The notes: generated from the letters alone by a model not told the origin. A stretch of DNA of 64,000 nt from Clostridiales bacterium (GCA_020859985.1 JAJBVD010000078.1:1-64000), one strand, 5' to 3'; shown: positions 43,204 through 51,952, numbered from the stretch's first letter. Translations and numbers: made by a program.

Positions 43204-44070
43204 ATGGAAAAGCTTGCAAATCCACAGAAAACAATCGAAATGATCCAGAAGAATCACTTTAATTTTCAGAAGCGATACGGCCAGAATTTTCTGATCGACG
43301 CGCATGTGCTGGAAAAGATCATTGCAGCTGCCGGGATCACAAAGGATGATTTTGTGCTGGAGATCGGACCCGGTATCGGTACGATGACGCAATATCTTGC
43401 GGAGGCTGCGCGGGAAGTGACGGCAGTCGAAATTGATCGGAATCTGATTCCTATTCTGGAGGAGACTCTGGCAGAATATGAGAATGTGACCGTCGTCAAT
43501 CAGGATATTCTGAAAGTGGACATCGCCGCGCTGGTAAAAGAAAAAAATGGCGGACGGCCGATCAAGGTGGTCGGCAACCTGCCCTATTACATTACGACGC
43601 CGATCGTTATGGGACTGCTCGAGAGCGCGGTGCCGCTGGAAAGCATTACAGTCATGGTGCAAAAAGAGGTGGCGCTGCGGATGCAGGCGGGTCCCGGCAC
43701 AAAAGACTACGGAGCACTTTCTCTGGCTGTCCAGTATTACGCGGAACCATATCTGGCGGCGAATGTACCGCCAAACTGTTTCATTCCCCGGCCCGGGGTG
43801 GGGAGCGCGGTGATCCGGCTGACCAGACGCGAGGCTCCGGCAGTTACGGTTCAGAATGAAAAACAGATGTTTTCCCTGATCCGTGCTTCGTTTGGCCAGC
43901 GCAGAAAAACGCTTGTCAATGGCCTGAAGAATTCTTCGGAACTGAGTTTTTCTAAGGAACAGATCACAGCGGCATTTGCCAGGGTTGGCCTTGACGGAAA
44001 CGTGCGGGGAGAGACATTGACTCTGGAACAGTTTGCCGCGCTCTCAGATGCTTTGGATATGCATAATTGA
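43204..44070 (+). CDS. rsmA: 16S rRNA dimethyladenosine transferase KsgA/RsmA
   Basis: The 288-residue protein has the N-terminal KRYGQNFLIDAHVLEKI, SAM motif VLEIGPGIGTMTQYL, and the catalytic NLPYYITTPIV. KsgA dimethylates two adjacent adenines near the 3' end of 16S rRNA during small-subunit assembly. The length is normal. The ribosome site (AGGACAG) is modest. The gene lies after tatD as in many Firmicutes, but separated from it by the inverted-repeat element. Confidence 0.95.
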   Translation: MEKLANPQKTIEMIQKNHFNFQKRYGQNFLIDAHVLEKIIAAAGITKDDFVLEIGPGIGTMTQYLAEAAREVTAVEIDRNLIPILEETLAEYENVTVVNQDILKVDIAALVKEKNGGRPIKVVGNLPYYITTPIVMGLLESAVPLESITVMVQKEVALRMQAGPGTKDYGALSLAVQYYAEPYLAANVPPNCFIPRPGVGSAVIRLTRREAPAVTVQNEKQMFSLIRASFGQRRKTLVNGLKNSSELSFSKEQITAAFARVGLDGNVRGETLTLEQFAALSDALDMHN

Positions 44071-44165
44071 TACCGCAAAGCTCATAAATATAGAAGAAGT
44101 AAACGTAAGGCTATTCCGGAATGATTACAAAAAGGATCAGGAATTTCCGGAGGCGGAGAACGGAT

Positions 44166-44696
44166 ATGAGACTTCTTATGTATCTTTCAGAAGCGATGAT
44201 CCCGTTTGCGATACTCTATATTGTGGGCTGCGGGATGATGGCAAAAGTACCGGTATACGACTGCTTTATGAAAGGGGCCAAGTCGGGTCTTCGATTAGTC
44301 GTGAAGCTTGCGCCGACATGGATCGGTCTGATGGTCGCGACCGGAGTGCTGCGCGCTTCGGGATTTCTGGATATGCTGGCCTCTGGGATCGGGCAGCTCC
44401 TTCCCAATGAGATTTTTCCTTCCGCACTGGTGCCGCTCGGTGTGGTGAAGCTGTTTTCCTCCGGCGCAGCGACCGGACTGCTTTTAGACATTTTCAGACA
44501 ATACGGAACGGATTCCCGGAACGGACTGATCGCGTCTCTGATGCTTTGCAGCACAGAGACCGTTTTTTATACGATGAGCGTCTATTTTGCGAGTGTGGGT
44601 ATCAAAAAGACACGCTATACGCTGTGTGGTGCACTGCTGGCCTCTTGCGCCGGGATTGTTGCGAGTGCGATACTGGGAACAGCCATTAGCGGATAA
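44166..44696 (+). CDS. spmB: Spore maturation protein B
   Basis: The 176-residue membrane protein has the SpmB/nucleoside-recognition pattern (MYLSEAMIPFAILYIVGCGM, GVLRASGFLDMLASGIGQLL, VVKLFSSGAATGLLLDIFRQ). SpmA and SpmB act in spore core dehydration. ATG 44166 is chosen because GGAGGCGGAG lies about ten bases upstream. The usual partner spmA is not adjacent; ksgA occupies that place. The gene is bracketed with ksgA by inverted repeats. Confidence 0.88.
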   Translation: MRLLMYLSEAMIPFAILYIVGCGMMAKVPVYDCFMKGAKSGLRLVVKLAPTWIGLMVATGVLRASGFLDMLASGIGQLLPNEIFPSALVPLGVVKLFSSGAATGLLLDIFRQYGTDSRNGLIASLMLCSTETVFYTMSVYFASVGIKKTRYTLCGALLASCAGIVASAILGTAISG

Positions 44697-44760
44697 AAAT
44701 AGATTGCAGTTCTATTTTATACGTGATAATATACTCTGATACATGGTATTTGTATCTATT

Positions 44761-44957
44761 CTTTCATGCCCGCTTCGCGGGTACCACCTGACATAAAAGC
44801 CGATTGCTCCGTGCTACGCACTCTCGCAATCGCTGCCGCTATTCGCAATCCGCGCTATTGCGCTACTTGCTCATACCGGTCAGGTCGTCTAATATCCATG
44901 CTCTTAGCCATGCAAGCATGGCACGAGCCTGTCTATTGACGACACTTTTATAGTAAA
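44761..44957 (-). repeat. Right copy of inverted repeat around ksgA-spmB
   Basis: Read on the minus strand, this interval repeats the left copy at 43035-43177, including the perfect 28-base block (44793-44820) and the outer ACTATAAAAGTGTCGTC. It is longer than the left copy by about 55 bases and contains extra small hairpins (GCCATGC/GCATGGC). The 319-base gap 44697-45015 contains no gene. Confidence 0.8.
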
Positions 44958-45015
44958 TCAGTTAGGCCGAAAGAGCACGGGGAAGAGAGACACATACGGG
45001 AAAGAGCAGGGAAAT

Positions 45016-45893
45016 ATGAAAAAGATTGCAATCGTGACGGACAGCAACAGCGGAATTACGCAGAAAGAGGCAAAAGAACTCGGGATTTATGTAATTCCAA
45101 TGCCGTTTTATATCAATGGCGAGGTTTTTTTGAAGATATTAATTTAACACAGGAAGAGTTTTATCAGCATTTGGCAAAAGGAGCTGAGATTTCAACATCC
45201 ATGCCGGCCATCGGTGACGTTACGGACCTGTGGGAGTCTCTTTTGAAGGAATATGATGAGATTGTGCACATTCCAATGTCAAGCGGTTTAAGCGGCACCT
45301 GCAGCACGACCATGATGCTGGCGGAGGAATATGGCGGCCGTGTAGTCGTGGTGGATAATAAGCGGATTTCCGTGACACAGAAGCAGGCGGCGCTGGATGC
45401 GAAGCGTATGGCCGCTCTTGGCTGGGATGCAGGTCAGATTCGCGAAAAACTGCTGGAGACAATGTACGACGCCAGTATCTACATCACGCTGGACACGCTT
45501 TATTATCTGAAGAAGGGCGGCCGTGTGACACCCGCTGTGGCCGCGATCGGAACGCTGCTGCGCATCAAACCGGTGCTTCAGATACAGGGGGACAAGCTGG
45601 ATGCATTTGCCAACGCGCGAACGAAAAAAGCGGCGCGCATGATCATGCTGGATGCCCTGCGAAAGGATATCCGGGAACGCTTTGGCGCAGAAGAGCGGAT
45701 GGAGGATATTCAGGTTGCAATGGCCTACACGGGCGGTTATACCGAAGAGGTGCAGGCCTGGAGACGGGACCTGGAAGCGGCTTTTCCGCAAAACGCGCCG
45801 GAGATGCTTGCCGATCCGCTCTCCCTTTCTGTGTCCTGTCATATCGGTCCCGGCGCGATTGGGTTCGGGTGTATGAAGAAGCTTACTCTGTGA
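45016..45893 (+). pseudogene. DegV-family fatty-acid-binding protein, frameshifted at a T7 tract
   Basis: ATG 45016 (AGCAGGGAAAT upstream) opens KKIAIVTDSNSGITQKEAKE, the start of a DegV protein, but this frame stops at about 45147. One more T in the seven-T run at 45125-45131 would give NGEVFFEDINLTQEEFY and join the frame that continues to 45893 with IPMSSGLSGTC and LDTLYYLKKGGRVTP. DegV proteins bind fatty acids for the FakA kinase. The rest of the gene looks intact, so the lesion is recent or a sequence error. Confidence 0.85.
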
Positions 45894-48072
45894 GCCGCGC
45901 GATACACTGCTCCTCCAGAATATCAAACGGAGCCGGACCGGTCTCCAGAACGGTCTGATGGAACGCTTTCAGCGTAAAACCGCTGATCGTTTCCGAAAGC
46001 GTGTCACGCAGTGAGACAAAATTCAGATAGCCGACATAATATTGCAAATAGTTTGCTGGTGCTTCCAGAATGGCAGTGTAAAGAGATTCCGCCGTGCTTT
46101 CCGAAAAGCCGAGCTGCGTGAGGAAGGCACTGACTTCATCCGGCGTATAGCCGCGGTAGTGGATCCCGATGTCCAGAAGCGAGGCGAGGCCGAGTGTAAA
46201 GGAGCGGTTGAGCTGGCTCATCGACGCTGCGAGGGCGGAATCGCTCATACTGCCTGTGTTGATGCTTTCGGAGTTCGTGCCGGAGGTATTTGCATTGCCA
46301 GAGCCGCTGCCAGAGCCGCCTGCACTGCCTGCATATGTGCCGGAATTGCCTGTGTCGGAGTTCGTTCCGGAGGCGTATCCGGCATAGAGCGAGTAGGCGT
46401 ACATCTCCACATAGGTGGCCCACCCCTCGGTGTAGCCGCCGACATCCAGAAGATGACGGATCAGGTCGGGCGACTGCGAGGCAAAATAAACATTCTGATA
46501 CAGGTGGCCGGGATAGCCCTCGTGCGCGAGAGTGGTATAGAGATCCAGACCTGAATAGCCGCTTGCCGGATTGATGTAGATGACATTGGATGTGAAGTCG
46601 TCGATCGCCGGGCTCAGGTAAAAAGCCGGGCTTAAATAATCCTGCAGGGATTCATGGACGTATTTGATCTCATAGGAGACGCTCGGCAGAAGCGGGAAAT
46701 CATCTGTGATCTTCGCGCGCAGATCCTCGAGCATGGCGGAGGCGTCGTCGAGTCCGGAGGCGCACATGCTGTCGGTTATGCCATCCGTTGCGCTGCTTTC
46801 CGCTGTGCTGCCGATCGTTGTGCTGCCGACCGTAGTGCTGCCGACCGTTGTGCTGCCATCCGTAGTGTTGCTGTCCGCTGTATCGGTACCGGCAGTGTCA
46901 TTGCCAGCTGTGCTGTTATCTGCCGTGTCTTCTGAATCACGGTAATCTGCCGGACCATCGGTATCTGCACCGGCGCTTTCCTTCAGCAGCTCTTGCATGG
47001 CGGCATAATCCGCGACCATCTGCGTCTTGATCTGCTCTTCAATCTCCTCAATGCTGCGGCTGTCGCCGACCTGACTTTTCACCAGATATTTGTAATATTC
47101 CTGCCCGTCCGGGTAATAATACAATCCCATCTCATTCGTCCCTGTATCCTCAAGTTCAGCAAGGCCAGCCGCCAGTGCACGATACGCGGGCAGTACATAG
47201 CCGGTCAGGATCGTTTTGTTCTGCTCTTTATATGCAATCTTCTCATCGGCAGTCAGATTAGTGACTGCGTCGATTTTTTCATCAAAGATTTCAAGCAGAT
47301 AGTGGTTTTCTTCGTCCGCGGCAAAATCCAGACACTGTTCGATCACATCAAGCGCACAGTCACTGCTCATAAACAGCCCGGCGTCGGATTTATCCTGCTC
47401 GAATTCCAGAATTGAGTCAAAATAATCCGGAACCTGCGCAAGCAGCGCGAGATAATCCTCGATATCGCCTTTTGTGCGGAAGGCATATTCAGCCAGAAGA
47501 ATCGGCATCTGCGCCTGTATACCAAGTGTGGGACCAAGAGGCTCGCTGTAGAGCAGAAGCTCCGCTGCATCCAGCTCCGTTTCCAGATAATCCAGAAAAA
47601 TGTCATAGGTGAGCTGCCGCCTGGCGGACAATTTTTCATAATCAAATTTCAGAAGCGTGTCAAGATCATTTTCCAGAGCCGCGTAAGAAGCCTCCCGGGC
47701 TTCCGTTGAGGCACTGCCGAGCGACACTTCGGCATCCTCCAGTCCGTACGAGGCCGGATCCGCGACCAGATAATGAAGGTTCAGCGTATTTCCCGACAGC
47801 TCGTTGCGGAAGACATCTTCGGTAAACGTGACGAAACGCTCTTCCTCCGATTGCAGAAAAGCGGGAGGATGCGTGACAAAATGACAGAGGGCAAGAGTGA
47901 CCAAAGCGGCAATGACCGCCGGGGCAAACAGGCGGAAAATGCGGGCGGGGCGGCTTGCACTGTCGGCTCGATTTGCATGGCCAGTTCGCCGGCTCTGATC
48001 ATCAGAAGCATCTGTGAAAGAATCAGCGGAAGGAGCAATGGCCTCCTCAGAATGAAAGAATTTACGCAGCAT
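45883..48072 (-). CDS. Membrane-anchored DUF885 peptidase-like protein with repeat inserts
   Basis: The 729-residue protein has an N-terminal membrane segment (about 45-65: FAPAVIAALVTLALCHFV) and a large extracellular DUF885 domain with the zinc-peptidase-like motif TTLAHEGYPGHLYQNVYF, which contains HEGYPGH. DUF885 proteins are thought to be metallopeptidases or carboxypeptidases. Two low-complexity inserts interrupt it: Asp/Thr/Ser repeats (STTVG units, about residues 395-435) and a Gly/Ser/Asn stretch (about 565-610). ATG 48072 is favoured because GGAG lies nine bases upstream. It is convergent with degV; the stop codons overlap by a few bases. Confidence 0.8.
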   Translation of the reverse strand: MLRKFFHSEEAIAPSADSFTDASDDQSRRTGHANRADSASRPARIFRLFAPAVIAALVTLALCHFVTHPPAFLQSEEERFVTFTEDVFRNELSGNTLNLHYLVADPASYGLEDAEVSLGSASTEAREASYAALENDLDTLLKFDYEKLSARRQLTYDIFLDYLETELDAAELLLYSEPLGPTLGIQAQMPILLAEYAFRTKGDIEDYLALLAQVPDYFDSILEFEQDKSDAGLFMSSDCALDVIEQCLDFAADEENHYLLEIFDEKIDAVTNLTADEKIAYKEQNKTILTGYVLPAYRALAAGLAELEDTGTNEMGLYYYPDGQEYYKYLVKSQVGDSRSIEEIEEQIKTQMVADYAAMQELLKESAGADTDGPADYRDSEDTADNSTAGNDTAGTDTADSNTTDGSTTVGSTTVGSTTIGSTAESSATDGITDSMCASGLDDASAMLEDLRAKITDDFPLLPSVSYEIKYVHESLQDYLSPAFYLSPAIDDFTSNVIYINPASGYSGLDLYTTLAHEGYPGHLYQNVYFASQSPDLIRHLLDVGGYTEGWATYVEMYAYSLYAGYASGTNSDTGNSGTYAGSAGGSGSGSGNANTSGTNSESINTGSMSDSALAASMSQLNRSFTLGLASLLDIGIHYRGYTPDEVSAFLTQLGFSESTAESLYTAILEAPANYLQYYVGYLNFVSLRDTLSETISGFTLKAFHQTVLETGPAPFDILEEQCIARLTE
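46805..46879 (-). repeat. 15-bp tandem repeats in the DUF885 gene
   Basis: Five consecutive 15-base units (plus-strand form GTGCTGCCGACCGTT with small changes) begin at 46805, 46820, 46835, 46850 and 46865. They encode STTVG-type pentapeptides in frame. Confidence 0.85.
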
Positions 48073-48144
48073 GGGAACCACTCCGAAAAATATGTTCAGA
48101 ACAGTTTATGCGGAATGCATCCAAATCAGTCTTGAGTTTTGCGC

Positions 48145-48174
48145 TTGACGCATGGCCATATCCGGGCTTATACT
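48145..48174 (+). promoter_or_regulatory. Promoter of the second MATE gene
   Basis: TTGACG (48145-48150), an 18-base spacer and TATACT (48169-48174) lie in the intergenic region, giving a leader of about 155 bases. Confidence 0.5.
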
Positions 48175-48337
48175 GGAGCACGCTGGAACTGGTTAGCGTG
48201 ACGGCGATAACGGAGTAAAAAACTGCCGGTTTGAAATATCATGTCAGTGAATGGCGTAATAAATGGCACTATGAGCGAGCTAAAAAAGAGCGGAAATACA
48301 ATTTTCGGTTTGCACAAGGAGCGAATTTCGAAACAAC

Positions 48338-49759
48338 ATGAATATGAAAATGAAAACGAAAATAAACAACAGACAGCCGGTCAGCCGGCTGTTTTCCAAC
48401 CATGATCTGCTGATCCTGATTCTGCCGCTGGTGCTGGAGCAGGCGCTTGCAATCACGGTCGGAATGGCGGATACCATGATGGTATCCAATGCGGGAGAGG
48501 CCGCCGTTTCCGGCGTGTCTCTGGTAGATATGTTTAATAACCTGGTGTTCGCGGTGCTTTCCGCGCTTTCGACCGGCGGCGCGGTCGTGACGTCACAGTT
48601 TCTGGGAGCCAAAAAGCGCGAAAGCGCCTGCCATTCGGTGATGCAGCTGATCGTTTCGACCCTTTTGATCACGATCGTTCTTTCCATTTTGATCATACTG
48701 GGCAGGCAGCCGCTGATCCGTCTGTTTTTCGGCAGCATTGACGCGGATGTGTTTGCAGCGGCCGCGCTTTATATGGGGATTTCTGCGCTGTCTTACCCGT
48801 TTCTGGCTGTGTATAACGCTTCCGCCGCAATTTTCCGCGTGATGAATAACGCGAAGATCACGCTGAAGGTATCTGTCGTCATGAATCTGATCAACGTGGT
48901 CGGAAATGCCATCGGAATTTTCGTCCTGCATGCGGGTGTGGTCGGCGTTGCGGTGCCGTCGCTGATTTCCCGCGCGTTTGCGGCGATCGTCCTGTATGTT
49001 TTGCTGCGTAATCCGAAGCTGGAGATTCACATTGATCCGGGAAAATTCCGCTTTGATCCGAATCTGATCCGGCGCATTTACAGGATCGGTATACCGAGCG
49101 GGATTGAGAACGGCATTTTTCAGCTGGGGCGTGTCGTGGTCGTCAGCATCATTTCCGGTTTTGGTACGGTTCAGATCGCCGCAAACGGCGTAGCCAACAG
49201 CCTAGACGCCATGGGCTGTATCGGCGGACAGGCCATGAACCTGGCCATGATCGCCGTGATCGGCCGCTGTGTCGGGGCGGGTGACGAGGAGCAGATCCGT
49301 TACTACACTAGAAAACTGATCCTCTGTACATATGGGCTGACGCTTCTGTGTGCCGGCTCCATTCTGCTGTTTCTGGAACCGATCCTGAGTCTTTACGGAC
49401 TGGGAGAGGAGACTACCGCGCTGGCGGCTCTGCTGGTGCGGATCCATGACGGGTTTGCGATCCTGCTCTGGCCGATGGCGTTTACCTTTCCAAACATGCT
49501 GCGCGCGTGCAATGACGTGAAATATACCATGGGCATTTCGATTTTTTCCATGTGCGTCTTTCGGATCGGCATCAGCATCGTGCTGGGGCAGCAGATGGGC
49601 TACGGCGCGGTCGGAGTCTGGATCGGTATGGTGATCGACTGGGTGTTCCGGATTCTGTGCTTTACGATCCGCTATTTCCAGGGAACCTGGCGGCTTACTA
49701 TTCACGGCGAGCCTGACACTTGCTGTCAGGCTGCGCCAGAACACGTTTCGGAAGTGTGA
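48338..49759 (+). CDS. MATE family efflux transporter (second)
   Basis: The 473-residue protein has about 12 membrane segments and MATE signatures LILILPLVLEQALAITVGMA, DTMMVSNAGEAAVSGVSLVD and GIPSGIENGIFQLGRVVVVS. It would export drugs or metabolites using an ion gradient. AAGGAGCG lies upstream of several in-frame ATGs (48338, 48344, 48350), so the exact start is uncertain by a few codons. The last 15 residues (DTCCQAAPEHVSEV) are encoded by a hairpin-forming repeat (GCCTGACA/TGTCAGGC at about 49709-49729) and probably do not belong to the ancestral protein. Confidence 0.9.
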   Translation: MNMKMKTKINNRQPVSRLFSNHDLLILILPLVLEQALAITVGMADTMMVSNAGEAAVSGVSLVDMFNNLVFAVLSALSTGGAVVTSQFLGAKKRESACHSVMQLIVSTLLITIVLSILIILGRQPLIRLFFGSIDADVFAAAALYMGISALSYPFLAVYNASAAIFRVMNNAKITLKVSVVMNLINVVGNAIGIFVLHAGVVGVAVPSLISRAFAAIVLYVLLRNPKLEIHIDPGKFRFDPNLIRRIYRIGIPSGIENGIFQLGRVVVVSIISGFGTVQIAANGVANSLDAMGCIGGQAMNLAMIAVIGRCVGAGDEEQIRYYTRKLILCTYGLTLLCAGSILLFLEPILSLYGLGEETTALAALLVRIHDGFAILLWPMAFTFPNMLRACNDVKYTMGISIFSMCVFRIGISIVLGQQMGYGAVGVWIGMVIDWVFRILCFTIRYFQGTWRLTIHGEPDTCCQAAPEHVSEV

Positions 49760-49836
49760 TTTCGCCCCCATGCATCGAAGATGCATTTAAAATGGGGCGA
49801 AATCGTTACATTCACAGCGCAGCTGTGAATAGTAAC
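49758..49836 (+). repeat. Hairpin cluster after the second MATE gene
   Basis: A two-part hairpin (GATTTCGCCCC 49758-49768 with GGGGCGAAATC 49794-49804; inside it TGCATC-GAA-GATGCA 49771-49785) is followed by a second stem (GTTACATTCACAG with CTGTGAATAGTAAC, 49805-49836). No T run follows. The remaining 200 bases to the hipB-like promoter show only one further 8-bp hairpin (ATTTTTAG/CTAAAAAT near 49995-50020). Confidence 0.75.
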
Positions 49837-50040
49837 GCTGGCGGCGGCTGGCAATGCTTCCTTGAAAAAATGATAAGGATAAAAATAAAATTCAGGGGTT
49901 GACATTTATTAGAATTGTGGCATGGCGGATTGTAATTTTTCTCATATGGCTGATAGTTAGCTGACCTGAAAGGCCGAAAGTTTTGTATAAGGCATTTTTA
50001 GATGGATATGCTAAAAATAACCTGAGTTTACGGGATAACA

Positions 50041-50091
50041 ATGTTTAATTAAATTGACAAAATATAGAAGACGGTTTATTATATTAAACAT
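50041..50091 (+). promoter_or_regulatory. Promoter and inverted-repeat operator of hipBA-like operon
   Basis: A consensus promoter TTGACA (50054-50059), 17-base spacer and TATTAT (50077-50082) is bracketed by the perfect 9-base inverted repeat ATGTTTAAT (50041-50049) and ATTAAACAT (50083-50091). Binding of the HTH antitoxin to both arms would shut the promoter. Confidence 0.75.
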
Positions 50092-50105
50092 AAGGAGAGC
50101 TTGAT

Positions 50106-50423
50106 ATGAGTAAAAGAACAGTGGTTGTGATGCCGGAAACACAAAAAATATTAGAAACAATGGGTGAACAAATTAAAATGGCTCGATTAAGAAGAAATCT
50201 TGCCACAGAATTAGTTGCTGAAAGAGCTGGAATTAGTCGTGCCACATTATGGTCGGTGGAAAAGGGTACCCCAACAGTATCGATAGGGACTTATGCAGCT
50301 GTATTACATGCACTTGGCGGAATGGATAAAGATTTTGAATTCGTTGCTAGGGATGATGAATTTGGAAGAAAATTGCAGGATTTAAATATTCAGACTCGTG
50401 GCAGAGCGAAAAGGGCTAAATAG
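50106..50423 (+). CDS. HipB-like HTH antitoxin
   Basis: The 105-residue protein has an XRE-type helix-turn-helix (about 20-75: KMARLRRNLATELVAERAGI, SRATLWSVEKGTPTVSIGTY). It precedes a HipA-like kinase by two bases, the classic order of HipBA toxin-antitoxin modules, so it should bind the operator at 50041-50091 and neutralise the kinase. AAGGAGAG lies about eight bases before the ATG. The gene is A+T rich compared with its surroundings, consistent with acquisition. Confidence 0.85.
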   Translation: MSKRTVVVMPETQKILETMGEQIKMARLRRNLATELVAERAGISRATLWSVEKGTPTVSIGTYAAVLHALGGMDKDFEFVARDDEFGRKLQDLNIQTRGRAKRAK

Positions 50424-50425
50424 AT

Positions 50426-51685
50426 ATGGCGGATGCAAGAATTATTTATGTATATAAGGATTGGGATACTGTTATTCCTGAAAAAATAGGAACTATTTAT
50501 GTGGAAGGTGGAAAGGGAAAAGAACTTATTTCCTTTGAATATGATGATTCCTGGCTTGAAAATGTAGACACAAGTCTTATTTTTGATCCGGATTTGATGT
50601 TATATAAAGGTCGTCAGTATGTCCCGTTAAACAAATCTGTGTTTGGAATTTTTGCAGATTCTTGTCCGGATAGATGGGGACGTACATTGATGAAACGTCG
50701 CGAAGCAATTATTGCTAAGAAAGAAGCAAGAAAACCAAAGCGTCTTACAGATATTGACTATCTCCTTGGAGTTTTCGACGAGACGAGGATGGGGGGATTA
50801 CGGTTTTCTGTAAACGAAAGCGGCCCATTTTTGTCTGATGATAAAGAATTAGCGACCCCTCCATGGACAACTCTTCGTAGATTGGAATCTGCATCATTGG
50901 CATTTGAAAAAAATGAAGATGGGATGGAAGAAAAATGGCTGAAACAATTATTAGCACCGGGATCGTCACTGGGAGGGGCGAGGCCTAAAGCATCGGTATC
51001 TGCTCCGGATGGTTCATTGTGGATTGCAAAATTTCCATCCAAACATGATGATATGAATGTGGGTGCATGGGAAATGGTCGTGCATGATTTAGCGATGATG
51101 TGCGGCCTTGATGTTCCGGAAGCAAAAGTTGAAAATTTTTCGAAGACAGGAAGCACATTTTTGATAAAACGATTTGATCGGGAGGGGAAAAGAAGAATCC
51201 ATTTTGCATCCGCAATGACATTGTTGGGTAAGAATGATGGCGCGGGCGCTGCTGATGGATCAGGTTATCTTGATCTTGTTTCTTTGATAAGAAAATATGG
51301 TGCTGCTCCTAAAAAAGATTTATCAGAATTATGGAAGCGTATTGTGTTTAATATGGCAGTTTCCAATACAGATGATCATTTGAGAAATCATGGTTTTCTC
51401 TTAACAAATGAAGGATGGCATTTGTCCCCTTTGTATGATGTGAATCCAAATCCAGAGGGAGATGTGTTATCTTTAAATGTGGATGAGAATAATAATTTAA
51501 TCGATTTTGAGTTGGCATTGGATGTTGCGTCTATGTTTGGGATAGCTGAAAAACAGGCGAGGATATGCCTGGATGAGATCAGGAGTATTGTAGAAAATAA
51601 TTGGAGAATATTGGCAAAAAAACATGGCCTTACAAGAGGAGAGATTGAGAGAATGGCACCAGCATTTGATATGGAATTTAAGTAA
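50426..51685 (+). CDS. HipA-like serine/threonine kinase toxin
   Basis: The 419-residue protein has a HipA N-terminal domain (FGIFADSCPDRWGRTLMKRR) and the kinase core with nucleotide-binding loop GSSLGGARPKASV, catalytic loop NMAVSNTDDHLRNHGFLL and the metal-binding LSPLYDVNP. HipA kinases phosphorylate aminoacyl-tRNA synthetases (glutamyl-tRNA synthetase in E. coli) and induce dormancy. Key catalytic residues are intact. It is translated with the antitoxin (two-base gap). The next gene downstream is metG, another aminoacyl-tRNA synthetase, but no link can be claimed. Base composition is A+T rich. Confidence 0.87.
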   Translation: MADARIIYVYKDWDTVIPEKIGTIYVEGGKGKELISFEYDDSWLENVDTSLIFDPDLMLYKGRQYVPLNKSVFGIFADSCPDRWGRTLMKRREAIIAKKEARKPKRLTDIDYLLGVFDETRMGGLRFSVNESGPFLSDDKELATPPWTTLRRLESASLAFEKNEDGMEEKWLKQLLAPGSSLGGARPKASVSAPDGSLWIAKFPSKHDDMNVGAWEMVVHDLAMMCGLDVPEAKVENFSKTGSTFLIKRFDREGKRRIHFASAMTLLGKNDGAGAADGSGYLDLVSLIRKYGAAPKKDLSELWKRIVFNMAVSNTDDHLRNHGFLLTNEGWHLSPLYDVNPNPEGDVLSLNVDENNNLIDFELALDVASMFGIAEKQARICLDEIRSIVENNWRILAKKHGLTRGEIERMAPAFDMEFK

Positions 51686-51746
51686 CAATTATTGTTTACC
51701 GATACCTGGATCAGGAAAACGCGGCCGGAACGTCTGAAAATCAGTC

Positions 51747-51775
51747 TTGTGAAAAGCGGGATATGAGGTTATAAT
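51747..51775 (+). promoter_or_regulatory. Promoter of metG
   Basis: TTGTGA (51747-51752), a 17-base spacer and TATAAT (51770-51775) predict transcription starting near 51782, at the left edge of the structured leader. Confidence 0.65.
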
Positions 51776-51952
51776 GTGACTTGTCGGAAGGAGAGGACGC
51801 TTGCGTACTCTCACCCGACAAGTCAGTGGCAGAATCGAAAAGCTGCGAAGCAGCGGCAGATGTGCGAAGCACAGCTGGATTCTGACACTTGTCACACAGA
51901 GGAACGCAGTTCCGATAGTGTGACTTATCGGAAGGATCTGAGGAGGGAAATT
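51776..51952 (+). promoter_or_regulatory. Hairpin-rich leader of metG
   Basis: Three structures lie in order. First, GACTTGTCGG (51778-51787) pairs with CCGACAAGTC (51815-51824) around an inner stem GAGAG/CTCTC. Second, CAGAATC (51830-51836) pairs with GATTCTG (51878-51884) around two hairpins with GAA loops. Third, GTCACAC (51891-51897) pairs with GTGTGAC (51918-51924) around GGAAC-GCA-GTTCC. The 18-base block TGTGACTTRTCGGAAGGA occurs at both ends (51775 and 51919). GACAAGT can also pair with ACTTGTC at 51887-51893, so alternative folds exist. No T-box or SAM-riboswitch core was found. Confidence 0.6.

Noticed and set aside
43035..44957. Insertion sequence or transposon carrying ksgA and spmB
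   Set aside because: No transposase and no target-site duplication were seen, and the repeats differ in the middle; described as inverted repeats only.
51775..51952. T-box or SAM riboswitch for metG
   Set aside because: The T-box antiterminator core (TGGNACCGCG type) and the SAM-I core are absent, and there is no terminator T run.
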